Origin: an uncultured Bacteroidia bacterium
GTDB taxonomy: Bacteria > Bacteroidota > Bacteroidia > Bacteroidales > UBA932
Reading direction: 5' to 3'
DNA: 22,394 nt
Assembly (NCBI GenBank): GCA_902795785.1
Contig: CADBMK010000087.1
Location: 1-22,394, forward strand
Below are positions 7,233-15,171 of this stretch, piece by piece. Every line of letters starts with the position of its first letter. Position 1 is the first letter of the stretch. The notes beneath the pieces were generated by a model. The model was not told the origin of the DNA and did no database searches. It worked only from the letters and a program-made list of their open reading frames with translations. The position numbers and the translations under genes are program-made.

Positions 7233-9587
7233 TTATTCGAAATAATAATCCTGTAAATCCTGTTCTTTCTGTGACTCGTCATCGTCTCCGCCCGTACAGT
7301 CCAGATTCAAATCCATTCCCGCCGGGGCGATGAACCTGTCGGTTGACGAAACGCTCAGCGAGCCGTCCTTCAGGCATTTCTGCATGAACTTTCCCCAGAT
7401 AGGGAGGGCCATATGCGAGCCGCTACCCAGACGAAGGGACGAGAAATGCACCTGACGGTCCTCACCACCGACCCACACGCCAGCCGTAATGGTAGGCGTA
7501 TAGCCGATGAACCATCCGTCGGAGTTGTCGTTGGTGGTACCGGTCTTTCCGGCGATGTCCATCGAATAAGGCATACCGTAAACCGAGCGGAGCGCAGCGG
7601 CCGTACCGCTGTTTACAACGCCGGCCATAAGGTTCTCCATCAGGTATGCCGTCCTGTCGCTGATGGCCTCGCGCTTGTGGTTCGTAAACTCTCCGAGAAC
7701 ATTTCCCTGATTGTCTTCGATGCGCGTCACAAATATAGGAGAGACATAAACGCCCCTTGAAGGGAAGGTGTTGTATGCCGCAACCATTTCATAAGGTGAA
7801 AGGTCAGCCGGGCCGGTGCAGAGGGATACCACCTCGTCGACATGGCTGCTGATACCCATCTTCCTCATCATGTCCGCCATGGCCTGAGGGCCGAAGCGCT
7901 TCATAAGGAAGGCCGAGTAGTTGTTGCTTGAATGGGCAAGTCCCCACTTGAGGGTGTAAGTCTTGCCGATGTACTTGTCCGGATCGGTACTCCTTGGAGT
8001 CCAGGTGTCGTCCCCCACGATGAATGTCTGAGGTACGTTGGCAACCTTGTAGCAAGGGCTGAGACCCTCCTGCATGGCAAGGGTGTAGAGGAACGGCTTG
8101 ATGGTGGAGCCTACCTGACGCTTACCCTGACGGACGTTGTCGTACTTGAAGTATCTGTAATTAGGGCCGCCCACATAGGCCTTCACGTGGCCGGAATTAG
8201 GTTCCATCGCCACGAATGCGGTCCTGAGAATAGTCTTGTAATAGCGGATGGAGTCATCCGGAGTCATAAGGGTATCGATATAGCCCTTGGCATTGTATGC
8301 AAAGACGCGCATATTGCGCTTGGCCTTGAAACTTCTGAGAATCTCGCTCTCGCTCAGGCCTTCTTTCCTGCCCATACGCCAGCGGTCGCTCCAGCGGCGC
8401 GCCTGGTTCATCGCCCTTTCAATGGTCTGGTCGTCCACGTCCCGGGCGAACGGGCGGTTCTTGTTCCACTTCAAATCTCCGGCGAACTCCTTCTGAAGGG
8501 TCTTCATATACTCGGCCACAGCCTCCTCCGCGTATTTCTGCATACGTGAATCAATGGTCGTGTAAATCCTGAGGCCGTCCTTGTCAAGGTTATAGCTGCT
8601 GCCGTCGGCCTTGCGGTTCTTGTTGAGCCAGCCGTAAAGGTCGTCCTCAGCCCAGGCAAGCGAGTCTGCAGCATAATCCTCCCTGTACTGATAATCGGAA
8701 CGACGAGGTTTCCTGGCGTTCATGTACCTGCGGAGCATATCGCGGAAATACGGGGCCAGGCCGGCATTGTGGTCCTGAACCTGATACTGGTCTATGTTGA
8801 TAGGAAGCTCGCGAAGCGAGTCGCGCTCGTGCTTTGAGATGTATCCAGCCTTGTGCATCTGTCCCAGGACGAAGTTGCGGCGGACAAGGGCTTTGTCATA
8901 GTGGAGGGCCGGGTTGTAGCGGGTAGGCTTGTTGACCATGCCCACGAGCATGGCGCTCTCCTCGATGGTCAGGGCAGCCGGAGCCTTGGCAAAGAAGGTC
9001 TCGGACGCAGCCTTGACGCCGTAAGCGCCGCTGCCGAAGAAGATGGAGTTGAGATACATGTCTATGATCTCACCCTTGGTATAGTCCCTCTCAAGCTTGA
9101 TGGCCGTTATCCACTCCTTGAGTTTGATCCAGACCATCTGGATCTTACCCACTACAGGAATGCCGCTTGTCTCGTTCCTCGGGTACAGGGTCTTGGCAAG
9201 CTGCTGGGTGATGGTACTTCCTCCTCCCTGGCTGGAATCGCTCATAAGGATGGTCTTCACAAGGACACGGCCAAGAGACTCGAAGTCAATTCCCGAATGC
9301 TTGTAGAAGCGAAGGTCCTCGGTTGCAACCGCAGCCTGGATAAGATAAGGGGACAGTTCCTCGTAACTTACGTACGTTCTGTTCTCTATATGGAAAGTAG
9401 TCAGGGTCTGCCCGTCAGCGGAAATAACCTGCGTGGCAAGTTTGCTGTCAGGATGCTCGAGTTCTTCGAAGGAAGGTATGTCGGCGAATGCCCAGACCAA
9501 CAGTAAAAGTCCGGTAATCAGGGCGAAAGGAACGGCGACAACCGTCCAGAATATCTTCGTCACTTTCTTTCTGTTATCCTCAGTCAT
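7233..9587 (-). CDS. Class A penicillin-binding protein (PBP1A, glycosyltransferase/transpeptidase)
   Basis: A 784-residue bifunctional peptidoglycan synthase anchored in the inner membrane, polymerising lipid II and cross-linking peptides in the periplasm. One membrane helix lies at about residues 12-34. The family 51 glycosyltransferase domain shows E-D-L-R-F-Y-K-H-S-G with the catalytic glutamate at 90, G-G-S-T-I-T-Q-Q-L-A-K-T and L-N-S-I-F-F-G-S-G-A-Y-G-V. The transpeptidase carries S-T-I-K with the active serine at about 494, S-S-N-N at 553-556 and K-T-G at 681-683. A charged insertion of roughly 140 residues (about 275-420) separates the two domains. The C-terminal tail is acidic. It is the first gene of the operon with ddl and prmC and diverges from topA. 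On its own strand TATCCTTTG at about 9610-9618 is a weak promoter candidate. The E. coli-style names mrcA and ponA are both used for such genes, so no symbol is given. Confidence 0.95.
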   Translation of the reverse strand: MTEDNRKKVTKIFWTVVAVPFALITGLLLLVWAFADIPSFEELEHPDSKLATQVISADGQTLTTFHIENRTYVSYEELSPYLIQAAVATEDLRFYKHSGIDFESLGRVLVKTILMSDSSQGGGSTITQQLAKTLYPRNETSGIPVVGKIQMVWIKLKEWITAIKLERDYTKGEIIDMYLNSIFFGSGAYGVKAASETFFAKAPAALTIEESAMLVGMVNKPTRYNPALHYDKALVRRNFVLGQMHKAGYISKHERDSLRELPINIDQYQVQDHNAGLAPYFRDMLRRYMNARKPRRSDYQYREDYAADSLAWAEDDLYGWLNKNRKADGSSYNLDKDGLRIYTTIDSRMQKYAEEAVAEYMKTLQKEFAGDLKWNKNRPFARDVDDQTIERAMNQARRWSDRWRMGRKEGLSESEILRSFKAKRNMRVFAYNAKGYIDTLMTPDDSIRYYKTILRTAFVAMEPNSGHVKAYVGGPNYRYFKYDNVRQGKRQVGSTIKPFLYTLAMQEGLSPCYKVANVPQTFIVGDDTWTPRSTDPDKYIGKTYTLKWGLAHSSNNYSAFLMKRFGPQAMADMMRKMGISSHVDEVVSLCTGPADLSPYEMVAAYNTFPSRGVYVSPIFVTRIEDNQGNVLGEFTNHKREAISDRTAYLMENLMAGVVNSGTAAALRSVYGMPYSMDIAGKTGTTNDNSDGWFIGYTPTITAGVWVGGEDRQVHFSSLRLGSGSHMALPIWGKFMQKCLKDGSLSVSSTDRFIAPAGMDLNLDCTGGDDDESQKEQDLQDYYFE

Positions 9588-9633
9588 AAGCCCGTAATTT
9601 TCAATTTCAAAGGATACAAAATTAACAACAAAA

Positions 9634-9666
9634 TTTGGAAAAATCCCCGTTTTGTGGCTTACTTTG
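9634..9666 (+). promoter_or_regulatory. Predicted topA promoter
   Basis: TTTG at 9634-9637, a 21-nt spacer, then TTACTTTG at 9659-9666 (one mismatch to TAnnTTTG). The expected transcription start near 9673 lies downstream of the in-frame ATG at 9652 and upstream of the ATG at 9691, which supports the later start of topA. Confidence 0.5.
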
Positions 9667-9690
9667 CAGAATCAACTCAAAAATGAAGAT

Positions 9691-12009
9691 ATGGAGGGGA
9701 ATCTGGTAATAGTTGAGTCGCCGGCAAAGGCAAAGACGATTCAGAAGTTTCTTGGAAGTGACTACATAGTTAAACCAAGTTTCGGTCACATCAGGGATCT
9801 TCAGGACAAAAAGATAAGCGTGGATGTAGAAAACGGCTTCACACCGGAATACGTCATCCCGTCAGACAAGAAAAAGGTCGTCGCAGAACTCAAGACAGCA
9901 GCGAAAAATGCAAATACAGTCTGGCTCGCATCCGATGAGGACCGTGAGGGAGAAGCCATCTCCTGGCATCTCTCTGAGGTTCTTGGATTGGAGAAGAGCA
10001 AGACACGCCGCATTGTTTTCCACGAAATAACAAAAGACGCCATCCTCAAGGCCGTAGAGAATCCACGTCAGATTGACATGAACCTCGTAGACGCCCAGCA
10101 GGCAAGACGAGTCCTTGACAGACTCGTAGGATTCGAGCTTTCTCCGGTTCTTTGGAGGAAAATCCAGCCGAAGCTCTCCGCAGGCCGAGTTCAGTCCGTA
10201 GCCCTCAGGCTCGTAGTGGACAGGGAAAAGGAAATCATGGAATTCAAGAGCGAGCCTTACTACCGCGTTGACGCCATTTTCCATCCGGACGGAAGCGCAG
10301 CCAGCGTCAAGGTCAAGGCAACCCTCGATGCAAAATTCAGCGGCGAGGACACGGCAAAGGCCTTCCTGAACGACTGCATCGGCGCCAGCTTCACCATCGA
10401 CTCAGTTGAGCAGAATCCTGGCATGCGATACCCTGCCGCACCGTTCACCACGTCAACGCTCCAGCAGGAGGCCGCCCGCAAGCTCCACCTCCCTGTAAAC
10501 GTAACGATGCGAATCGCGCAGAGCCTCTACGAAAGAGGTCTCATCACATATATGCGAACCGACAGCACCAACCTCAGTCAGCTCGCAATCAACACAAGCA
10601 AGAAATTTATCGTCGAGAACTTCGGCGCAGAATACTCAAAGTCCCGTCAGTACGTAACAAAGGCGAAGGGTGCCCAGGAAGCCCACGAGGCAATCCGCCC
10701 TACCTTCATTGAGAACACATCCATCGAGGGTACGGCACAGGAGCAGAAACTCTACGACCTTATCTGGAAGCGCACCGTAGCATCCCAGATGGCGGACGCA
10801 AAGCTCCTGAACACCACCGTAAAGATTGGCATCGACAAGCGAAGCGAGAAATTTGTGATTACCCAGTCTGAAGTGACATTCGACGGCTTCCTCAAGGTTT
10901 ATATCGAGAGCTCCGACGACGACGAGACGGAGACGACAAGTCTCAGCCTTCCACAGCTCAAGAGCGGACTAAAGATGGATGCCAAGGAAATCAACGCAAG
11001 CTGCAAATTCACCCAGGCTCCATACCGCTACTCCGAGGCTTCCCTGGTCAAGAGACTTGAGGAACTCGGCATCGGACGTCCTTCAACATACGCACCTACG
11101 ATCTCAACCCTGACCACGGGCCGCGGCTACATCGTAAAGGGAGACAAGGAAGGCAAGAAGGTGAAAGCCAATGACTTCATCCTCAAGAACGGCACAATCA
11201 CAGCCAAGGAGAAGGTGGAAGTTGTAGGCGCGGAAAAAGGCAAACTCCTTCCTCAGGAGGTGGGAATGATAGTAACAGACTGGCTCGTAAAGAACTTTAC
11301 GGACATCATGGACTACGATTTCACCGCCAACGTAGAGAAAGATTTCGATAAGATTGCAGAGGGAGACCTCAAATGGAACAGCGTAATCAGCCAGTTCTAC
11401 ACCCCGTTCCACTCTAAGATCACCGAAACCCTCGAAGACAGGAACTACAGCAAGGTCACCAGGGAAATCGGCATCGACCCTGCTGACGGACAGATGATTA
11501 TCGCAAAGTACGGCCAGTACGGAGCATACGTCCAGAAGGGAGATGCACAGAACAAGCAGTTCGCATCCCTCGGAAGAGGCCAGTTAATTGAGGAACTCAC
11601 CCTCGAAGACGCAGTGAAACTCTTCGCCCTCCCAAGGACGGTCGGCCGCAAGGACGATACCGACATCATCGTGACAAAGGGAAAATTCGGGCCTTACCTC
11701 AAGGTCGGAGACAAGAATATCAAACTTCCTAAGGGCATGGATCCTCTCAAGGTTACACTTGAGGAATGCCTGAGCCTCATTGACCAGAGCACCGAGAAAG
11801 CCAAGCCGGCCGAGCCGATTGCAAACTGGGAGGAAAGCGGAATCCAGATCATCGACGGACGATACGGCCCTTACATCAAGGTGGGCGGATCCAACTACAG
11901 GATTCCTAAGGGAAAGGATGCGGCCAAACTTACCGAAGAGGACTGCAAGGCAATCATAGCCGAGACATCCCCTACCGCTCCAAAGAGAAGGTTTGTAAAG
12001 AAGAAATAA
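9691..12009 (+). CDS. topA: DNA topoisomerase I (type IA)
   Basis: TopA relaxes negatively supercoiled DNA by passing a strand through a single-strand break. The Toprim domain starts at once (L-V-I-V-E-S-P-A-K-A-K-T-I) and contains the metal-binding D-E-D-R-E-G-E-A. The active-site tyrosine is residue 287 in I-T-Y-M-R-T-D-S-T. I took the ATG at 9691, not 9652: the extra 13 residues fall in the promoter and are not conserved-looking, while MEGNLVIVESPAK is a typical start. Length is 772 residues. After about residue 580 there are three related segments with the pattern G-x-Y-G-x-Y-x-x (AKYGQYGAYVQ, TKGKFGPYLKV, IDGRYGPYIKV), the zinc-free C-terminal repeats, and a basic tail. No tetracysteine zinc ribbon is visible. 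The gene ends directly against the ispD stop. Confidence 0.97.
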   Translation: MEGNLVIVESPAKAKTIQKFLGSDYIVKPSFGHIRDLQDKKISVDVENGFTPEYVIPSDKKKVVAELKTAAKNANTVWLASDEDREGEAISWHLSEVLGLEKSKTRRIVFHEITKDAILKAVENPRQIDMNLVDAQQARRVLDRLVGFELSPVLWRKIQPKLSAGRVQSVALRLVVDREKEIMEFKSEPYYRVDAIFHPDGSAASVKVKATLDAKFSGEDTAKAFLNDCIGASFTIDSVEQNPGMRYPAAPFTTSTLQQEAARKLHLPVNVTMRIAQSLYERGLITYMRTDSTNLSQLAINTSKKFIVENFGAEYSKSRQYVTKAKGAQEAHEAIRPTFIENTSIEGTAQEQKLYDLIWKRTVASQMADAKLLNTTVKIGIDKRSEKFVITQSEVTFDGFLKVYIESSDDDETETTSLSLPQLKSGLKMDAKEINASCKFTQAPYRYSEASLVKRLEELGIGRPSTYAPTISTLTTGRGYIVKGDKEGKKVKANDFILKNGTITAKEKVEVVGAEKGKLLPQEVGMIVTDWLVKNFTDIMDYDFTANVEKDFDKIAEGDLKWNSVISQFYTPFHSKITETLEDRNYSKVTREIGIDPADGQMIIAKYGQYGAYVQKGDAQNKQFASLGRGQLIEELTLEDAVKLFALPRTVGRKDDTDIIVTKGKFGPYLKVGDKNIKLPKGMDPLKVTLEECLSLIDQSTEKAKPAEPIANWEESGIQIIDGRYGPYIKVGGSNYRIPKGKDAAKLTEEDCKAIIAETSPTAPKRRFVKKK

Positions 12010-12717
12010 TTAGAGTCTGGAATAACATTCAGCCAGCCTGAGGTCCTCAGGAGTAGTGAGCTTGATATTAGTACGCTCACCCAGGATGTAGTTGATTGGA
12101 ATTCCATATTTCTGAGCGACGGAAGCGTCATCCGTAAATGACGTGTCATAAGGCTGCCCATAGGCGGCCTTTATTTCTTCCGAATAGAACATCTGCGGAG
12201 TCTGGGCTCCATAGACTGTGCTTCTGTCTATCTGAACGTCGGGAATTGTTTCCAGGACCTCTTCGCCGTCCACATTGACCTTTCTCACGGCCTTAAGGGT
12301 GTCCACCATAGGGATGACCGGAATAAGGGCGCGCACGCCTGAATCCATCTTATCGAACATCCTTTGGATGAGCTTCTCGGACACCAGCGGACGCACTCCG
12401 TCGTGGATGGCCACGATGGCACCGTCAGGGATTCTTTCAAGGGCGTTTTTGACCGAGTGGAAACGGGTGATTCCGCCCGGAACCAGATTCTGGGGAATCA
12501 CAAGGTTAGACTCCAGACAGATATGCTTCCAGTCTTCAAGATAATCGGAAGGAAGCACGGTTACAATCTTGATATTGGGGTCGGCGGAAAGAAACCTCTC
12601 GATGGTGCGGCGCAGCACCGGCTTTCCTTCAAACTCAAGGAACTGCTTTGGAACAGCCGCTCCCATCCTCGTTCCATGTCCGGCTGCCGTTACGATAAGG
12701 TATCTTTTACGATTCAT
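12010..12717 (-). CDS. ispD: 2-C-methyl-D-erythritol 4-phosphate cytidylyltransferase
   Basis: IspD transfers CMP from CTP to 2-C-methyl-D-erythritol 4-phosphate, the third step of the non-mevalonate isoprenoid pathway that supplies undecaprenyl phosphate and quinones. The 235-residue length is standard. The nucleotide-binding start T-A-A-G-H-G-T-R-M-G (10-19) with P-K-Q-F (23-26) places the conserved arginine at 17 and lysine at 24. I-H-D-G-V-R-P-L-V and A-Q-T-P-Q-M-F are further family motifs. There is no sign of a fused IspF domain. The gene is a single-gene unit, convergent with topA (stops abut with no gap) and divergent from the mreB operon, with its own promoter at 12752-12784. Confidence 0.95.
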   Translation of the reverse strand: MNRKRYLIVTAAGHGTRMGAAVPKQFLEFEGKPVLRRTIERFLSADPNIKIVTVLPSDYLEDWKHICLESNLVIPQNLVPGGITRFHSVKNALERIPDGAIVAIHDGVRPLVSEKLIQRMFDKMDSGVRALIPVIPMVDTLKAVRKVNVDGEEVLETIPDVQIDRSTVYGAQTPQMFYSEEIKAAYGQPYDTSFTDDASVAQKYGIPINYILGERTNIKLTTPEDLRLAECYSRL

Positions 12718-12751
12718 AAAATCTTTGATTTTCCGTCCAACAATTTAAGGG

Positions 12752-12784
12752 CAAATATAAGTTTTTTTCGTACTTTTACTGAAA
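12752..12784 (-). promoter_or_regulatory. Predicted ispD promoter
   Basis: On the minus strand TATATTTG (12759-12752) is a full match to TAnnTTTG. TTTC (12784-12781), 21 nt upstream, matches three of four bases of the -33 box. The transcription start would be near 12745, about 28 nt before the ispD ATG. Confidence 0.5.
12771..12778 (+). promoter_or_regulatory. Weak candidate -7 box for the mreB operon
   Basis: TACTTTTA matches seven of eight positions of TAnnTTTG and lies about 38 nt before the mreB ATG. No good -33 box is found at 19-21 nt; TTTA at 12744-12747 is slightly too far. If real, it sits inside the spacer of the opposing ispD promoter. Confidence 0.35.
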
Positions 12785-12816
12785 ATTTAGCAACATCAAA
12801 AATTCAAAATACGACA

Positions 12817-13842
12817 ATGGCATTTTCATTTTTGACACAGGAACTGGCAATTGACCTTGGAACCGCCAATACGGTCATTTTCCAGAACGACCAGATCACC
12901 CTCGACGAGCCTAGTATCGTTGCAATCGACAATAATACAGGCAAATGCGTCGCCCTTGGACAGAAGGCCAAGCTGATGCACGAAAGGGTGAATCCGGGCG
13001 TCAAGACAATACGCCCGCTCCGAGACGGTGTTATCGCAGACTTCAACGCAGCAGAGATGATGATCCGCGGTTTCATCAAGCAGGTCAACAGCAAACATAA
13101 AAGTCTTTTCACCCCGAACCTCAAGATGGTGGTCGGAATTCCTTCCGGAAGTACGGAAGTGGAGATCCGTGCCGTGCGTGACTCATCCGAGCACGCTGGA
13201 GGCCGCGATGTATATCTTATCTACGAACCTATGGCCGCAGCCCTCGGTATCGGACTCGACGTGGAAGCGCCTAAGGGAAACATGGTAGTTGATATCGGAG
13301 GCGGTACCACGGAGATTGCGGTGATTTCCCTCGGCGGTATCGTCCAGCAGGACAGTATCCGTGTTGCGGGAGACGTATTCACATCGGATATCCAGCTCTA
13401 TCTGCGCCAGCAGCATAACATCAAGGTGGGTGAAATCACCGCCGAGAAGGTTAAGATTGCAGTGGGCGCCGTCATTCCTCAGCTTGAGGACAGCGAGCCG
13501 GAGCCATTCACAGTCAGGGGACCAAACCTTATGACAGCGCATCCGGTTGACGCAACCATCTCATACCAGGAGATTGCGCACTGTCTTGACAAATCAATCG
13601 CAAAGATTGAGGCGTCAATCCTTCACGTCCTTGAGCAGACTCCTCCTGAGCTCTACTCCGACATCGTTGAAAACGGTATTTTCCTTTCAGGAGGCGGAGC
13701 CCTTCTCAGAGGTCTTGCAAAGAGATTCACAGACAAGGTCAACATTCCGTTCCACGTAGCCGAAGACCCGCTTCGCGCCGTGGCACGAGGAACCTGTATC
13801 GCTCTCAAGAACACTGACAACTACTCCTTCCTCATGAGATAA
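12817..13842 (+). CDS. mreB: Rod shape-determining protein MreB (bacterial actin)
   Basis: MreB polymerises into membrane-associated filaments that orient the lateral-wall synthesis machinery. The 341-residue actin fold shows the phosphate-1 motif I-D-L-G-T-A-N-T (12-19) and the phosphate-2 motif V-D-I-G-G-G-T-T-E (158-166). An amphipathic N-terminus (M-A-F-S-F-L-T) may bind the membrane. The frame stays open upstream into the ispD antisense strand, but the product there is unrelated to MreB; MAFSFLTQELAIDLGTANT is the natural start. It is the first gene of a five-gene operon; its TAA shares one base with the ATG of mreC. Confidence 0.97.
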   Translation: MAFSFLTQELAIDLGTANTVIFQNDQITLDEPSIVAIDNNTGKCVALGQKAKLMHERVNPGVKTIRPLRDGVIADFNAAEMMIRGFIKQVNSKHKSLFTPNLKMVVGIPSGSTEVEIRAVRDSSEHAGGRDVYLIYEPMAAALGIGLDVEAPKGNMVVDIGGGTTEIAVISLGGIVQQDSIRVAGDVFTSDIQLYLRQQHNIKVGEITAEKVKIAVGAVIPQLEDSEPEPFTVRGPNLMTAHPVDATISYQEIAHCLDKSIAKIEASILHVLEQTPPELYSDIVENGIFLSGGGALLRGLAKRFTDKVNIPFHVAEDPLRAVARGTCIALKNTDNYSFLMR

Positions 13843-14669
13843 TGCCGAAAGACCGAAAGATCATACCGACAATTCTCAGTGCAGCAATCTTCATAATCAT
13901 GGAGGTTGCTGCACTTAATATGCTTGCAAACAACAACGCCATACAGAGACTTTGGTTTGCGCAGGCCGCACATCGCTTTATGGCAAAGGCCTGGGGCGCC
14001 TCGGAAGAGATAAAATACTACTTCTCGCTCAAGAAGCAGAACGAGATGCTGGCAGCGGAGAACTTCTTTCTTAACGAAAAACTAAGGTTCTATTCTGAAC
14101 GTCTGACGGAAAAGGCGCAGAGCAGCCTGCAGTTGCCGGAATCCGGCAATGAGGGAGGATTCGAATACCAGAACGCCTCCATCGTCAAGATCAGCAACAA
14201 CAAGCAGCACAATTACATCATCATAGACAAGGGCTCAGAGGATGGTATCACAACAAGGTCAGGAATCCTCACAAGCCAGGGAGTGGTAGGCATCATTGAC
14301 GCCGTAAGCAAACATTACTCATACGCCCTCTCTTTCCGCAACGCCGACGTCAGCATCAGCGCCCGCCTCGGTCAGGAAGGAGCGGTGGGCCCTCTCATCT
14401 GGGACGGACATTCCACCAACGGAGCAATCCTCAAGGAGATTCCTCTCCAGTACAAATTCCAGCCGGGCGACACTGTCTGGACCAGCGGTTACTCATCAAT
14501 ATTTCCACCGGACATTCCGCTTGGCGTAACCGGGGATTCAAGGATTGTAAACGGAGCAACCAACGAGATTAAAGTGACGCTCTTCCAGGATTTCACCGCA
14601 CTGAGATTCGTCACCGTGGTGAACAACAGAAACCTGGAGGACATAGAAGAACTTGAAGCACATGAATAA
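13842..14669 (+). CDS. mreC: Rod shape-determining protein MreC
   Basis: MreC is a bitopic membrane protein whose periplasmic domain activates PBP2/RodA. The 275-residue protein has one N-terminal membrane helix (about 9-28), a coiled-coil segment (about 55-95: K-K-Q-N-E-M-L-A-A-E-N-F-F-L-N-E-K-L) and a beta-rich C-terminal part with the usual V-V-G-I-I-D-A-V and G-D-T-V-W-T-S-G-Y-S patterns (the family normally has T-S-G in this place). Its start overlaps the mreB stop by one base and its end overlaps mreD by 8 nt. Confidence 0.95.
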   Translation: MPKDRKIIPTILSAAIFIIMEVAALNMLANNNAIQRLWFAQAAHRFMAKAWGASEEIKYYFSLKKQNEMLAAENFFLNEKLRFYSERLTEKAQSSLQLPESGNEGGFEYQNASIVKISNNKQHNYIIIDKGSEDGITTRSGILTSQGVVGIIDAVSKHYSYALSFRNADVSISARLGQEGAVGPLIWDGHSTNGAILKEIPLQYKFQPGDTVWTSGYSSIFPPDIPLGVTGDSRIVNGATNEIKVTLFQDFTALRFVTVVNNRNLEDIEELEAHE

Positions 14670-15171
14670 AAGTTTCACGCTCATATTCCTGCTTTTGTTG
14701 GCCGGTCAGTTACTGATCAGCAACTATTTCCACGTCACGCCGTACCTGCTTCTGACAATGCTCCCGACGATGATCCTGTGCATTCCGTCAAGATATTCCA
14801 CCACGGTGGCATTGTTCGTGGCATTTGCCACGGGATTTGCCGTTGACTTCCTCACGGAAGGCCTGGCGGGGCTCAACATCTCAGCGCTGGTCCCGGTGGC
14901 ATTCTGCAGAAAATGGATCATCCGCCTTGTGTTCGGCGAGGACCTTTTCTCACGAGGAGACGACTTCTCCATCAAAAGATACGGACTGGGCAAGGTGGCG
15001 ATGGCCATCTTGCTGGCCACATCACTGTTCCTGTTCATTTACATAGCAGCCGACGGAGCTGGTATCCGACCTCTGTGGTTCAACACGCTCAGATTCTTCG
15101 GATCCCTGATAATCAGTTTCCTGCTTTCGCTCTGCGTGGCTGACCTTCTGACTCCGGATGATAGAAAATAA
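14662..15171 (+). CDS. mreD: Rod shape-determining protein MreD
   Basis: A 169-residue, strongly hydrophobic protein with about five membrane helices, the usual size and character of MreD, a partner of MreC in the inner membrane. Identification depends on position between mreC and the PBP2 gene as well as on composition, because MreD is poorly conserved. I use the ATG at 14662 (MNKSFTLIFLLLL), which overlaps the mreC stop by 8 nt; a TTG three codons earlier is the only alternative. The end overlaps the next gene by 14 nt. Confidence 0.88.
   Translation: MNKSFTLIFLLLLAGQLLISNYFHVTPYLLLTMLPTMILCIPSRYSTTVALFVAFATGFAVDFLTEGLAGLNISALVPVAFCRKWIIRLVFGEDLFSRGDDFSIKRYGLGKVAMAILLATSLFLFIYIAADGAGIRPLWFNTLRFFGSLIISFLLSLCVADLLTPDDRK

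Noticed and set aside
7932..9506. Two plus-strand open frames of more than 200 codons (7932-8549 and 8853-9506)
   Set aside because: They are antisense to the PBP1A gene, which has all its catalytic motifs in the other strand; the long antisense frames reflect its codon bias.
9652..9690. Earlier ATG for topA
   Set aside because: It lies within the predicted promoter and adds 13 residues before the conserved start of the Toprim domain.
12364..12816. Long N-terminal extension of mreB
   Set aside because: The open frame runs through the antisense strand of ispD and the intergenic promoter region; the added sequence has no relation to MreB, and MAFSFLTQELAIDLGTANT is a standard start.
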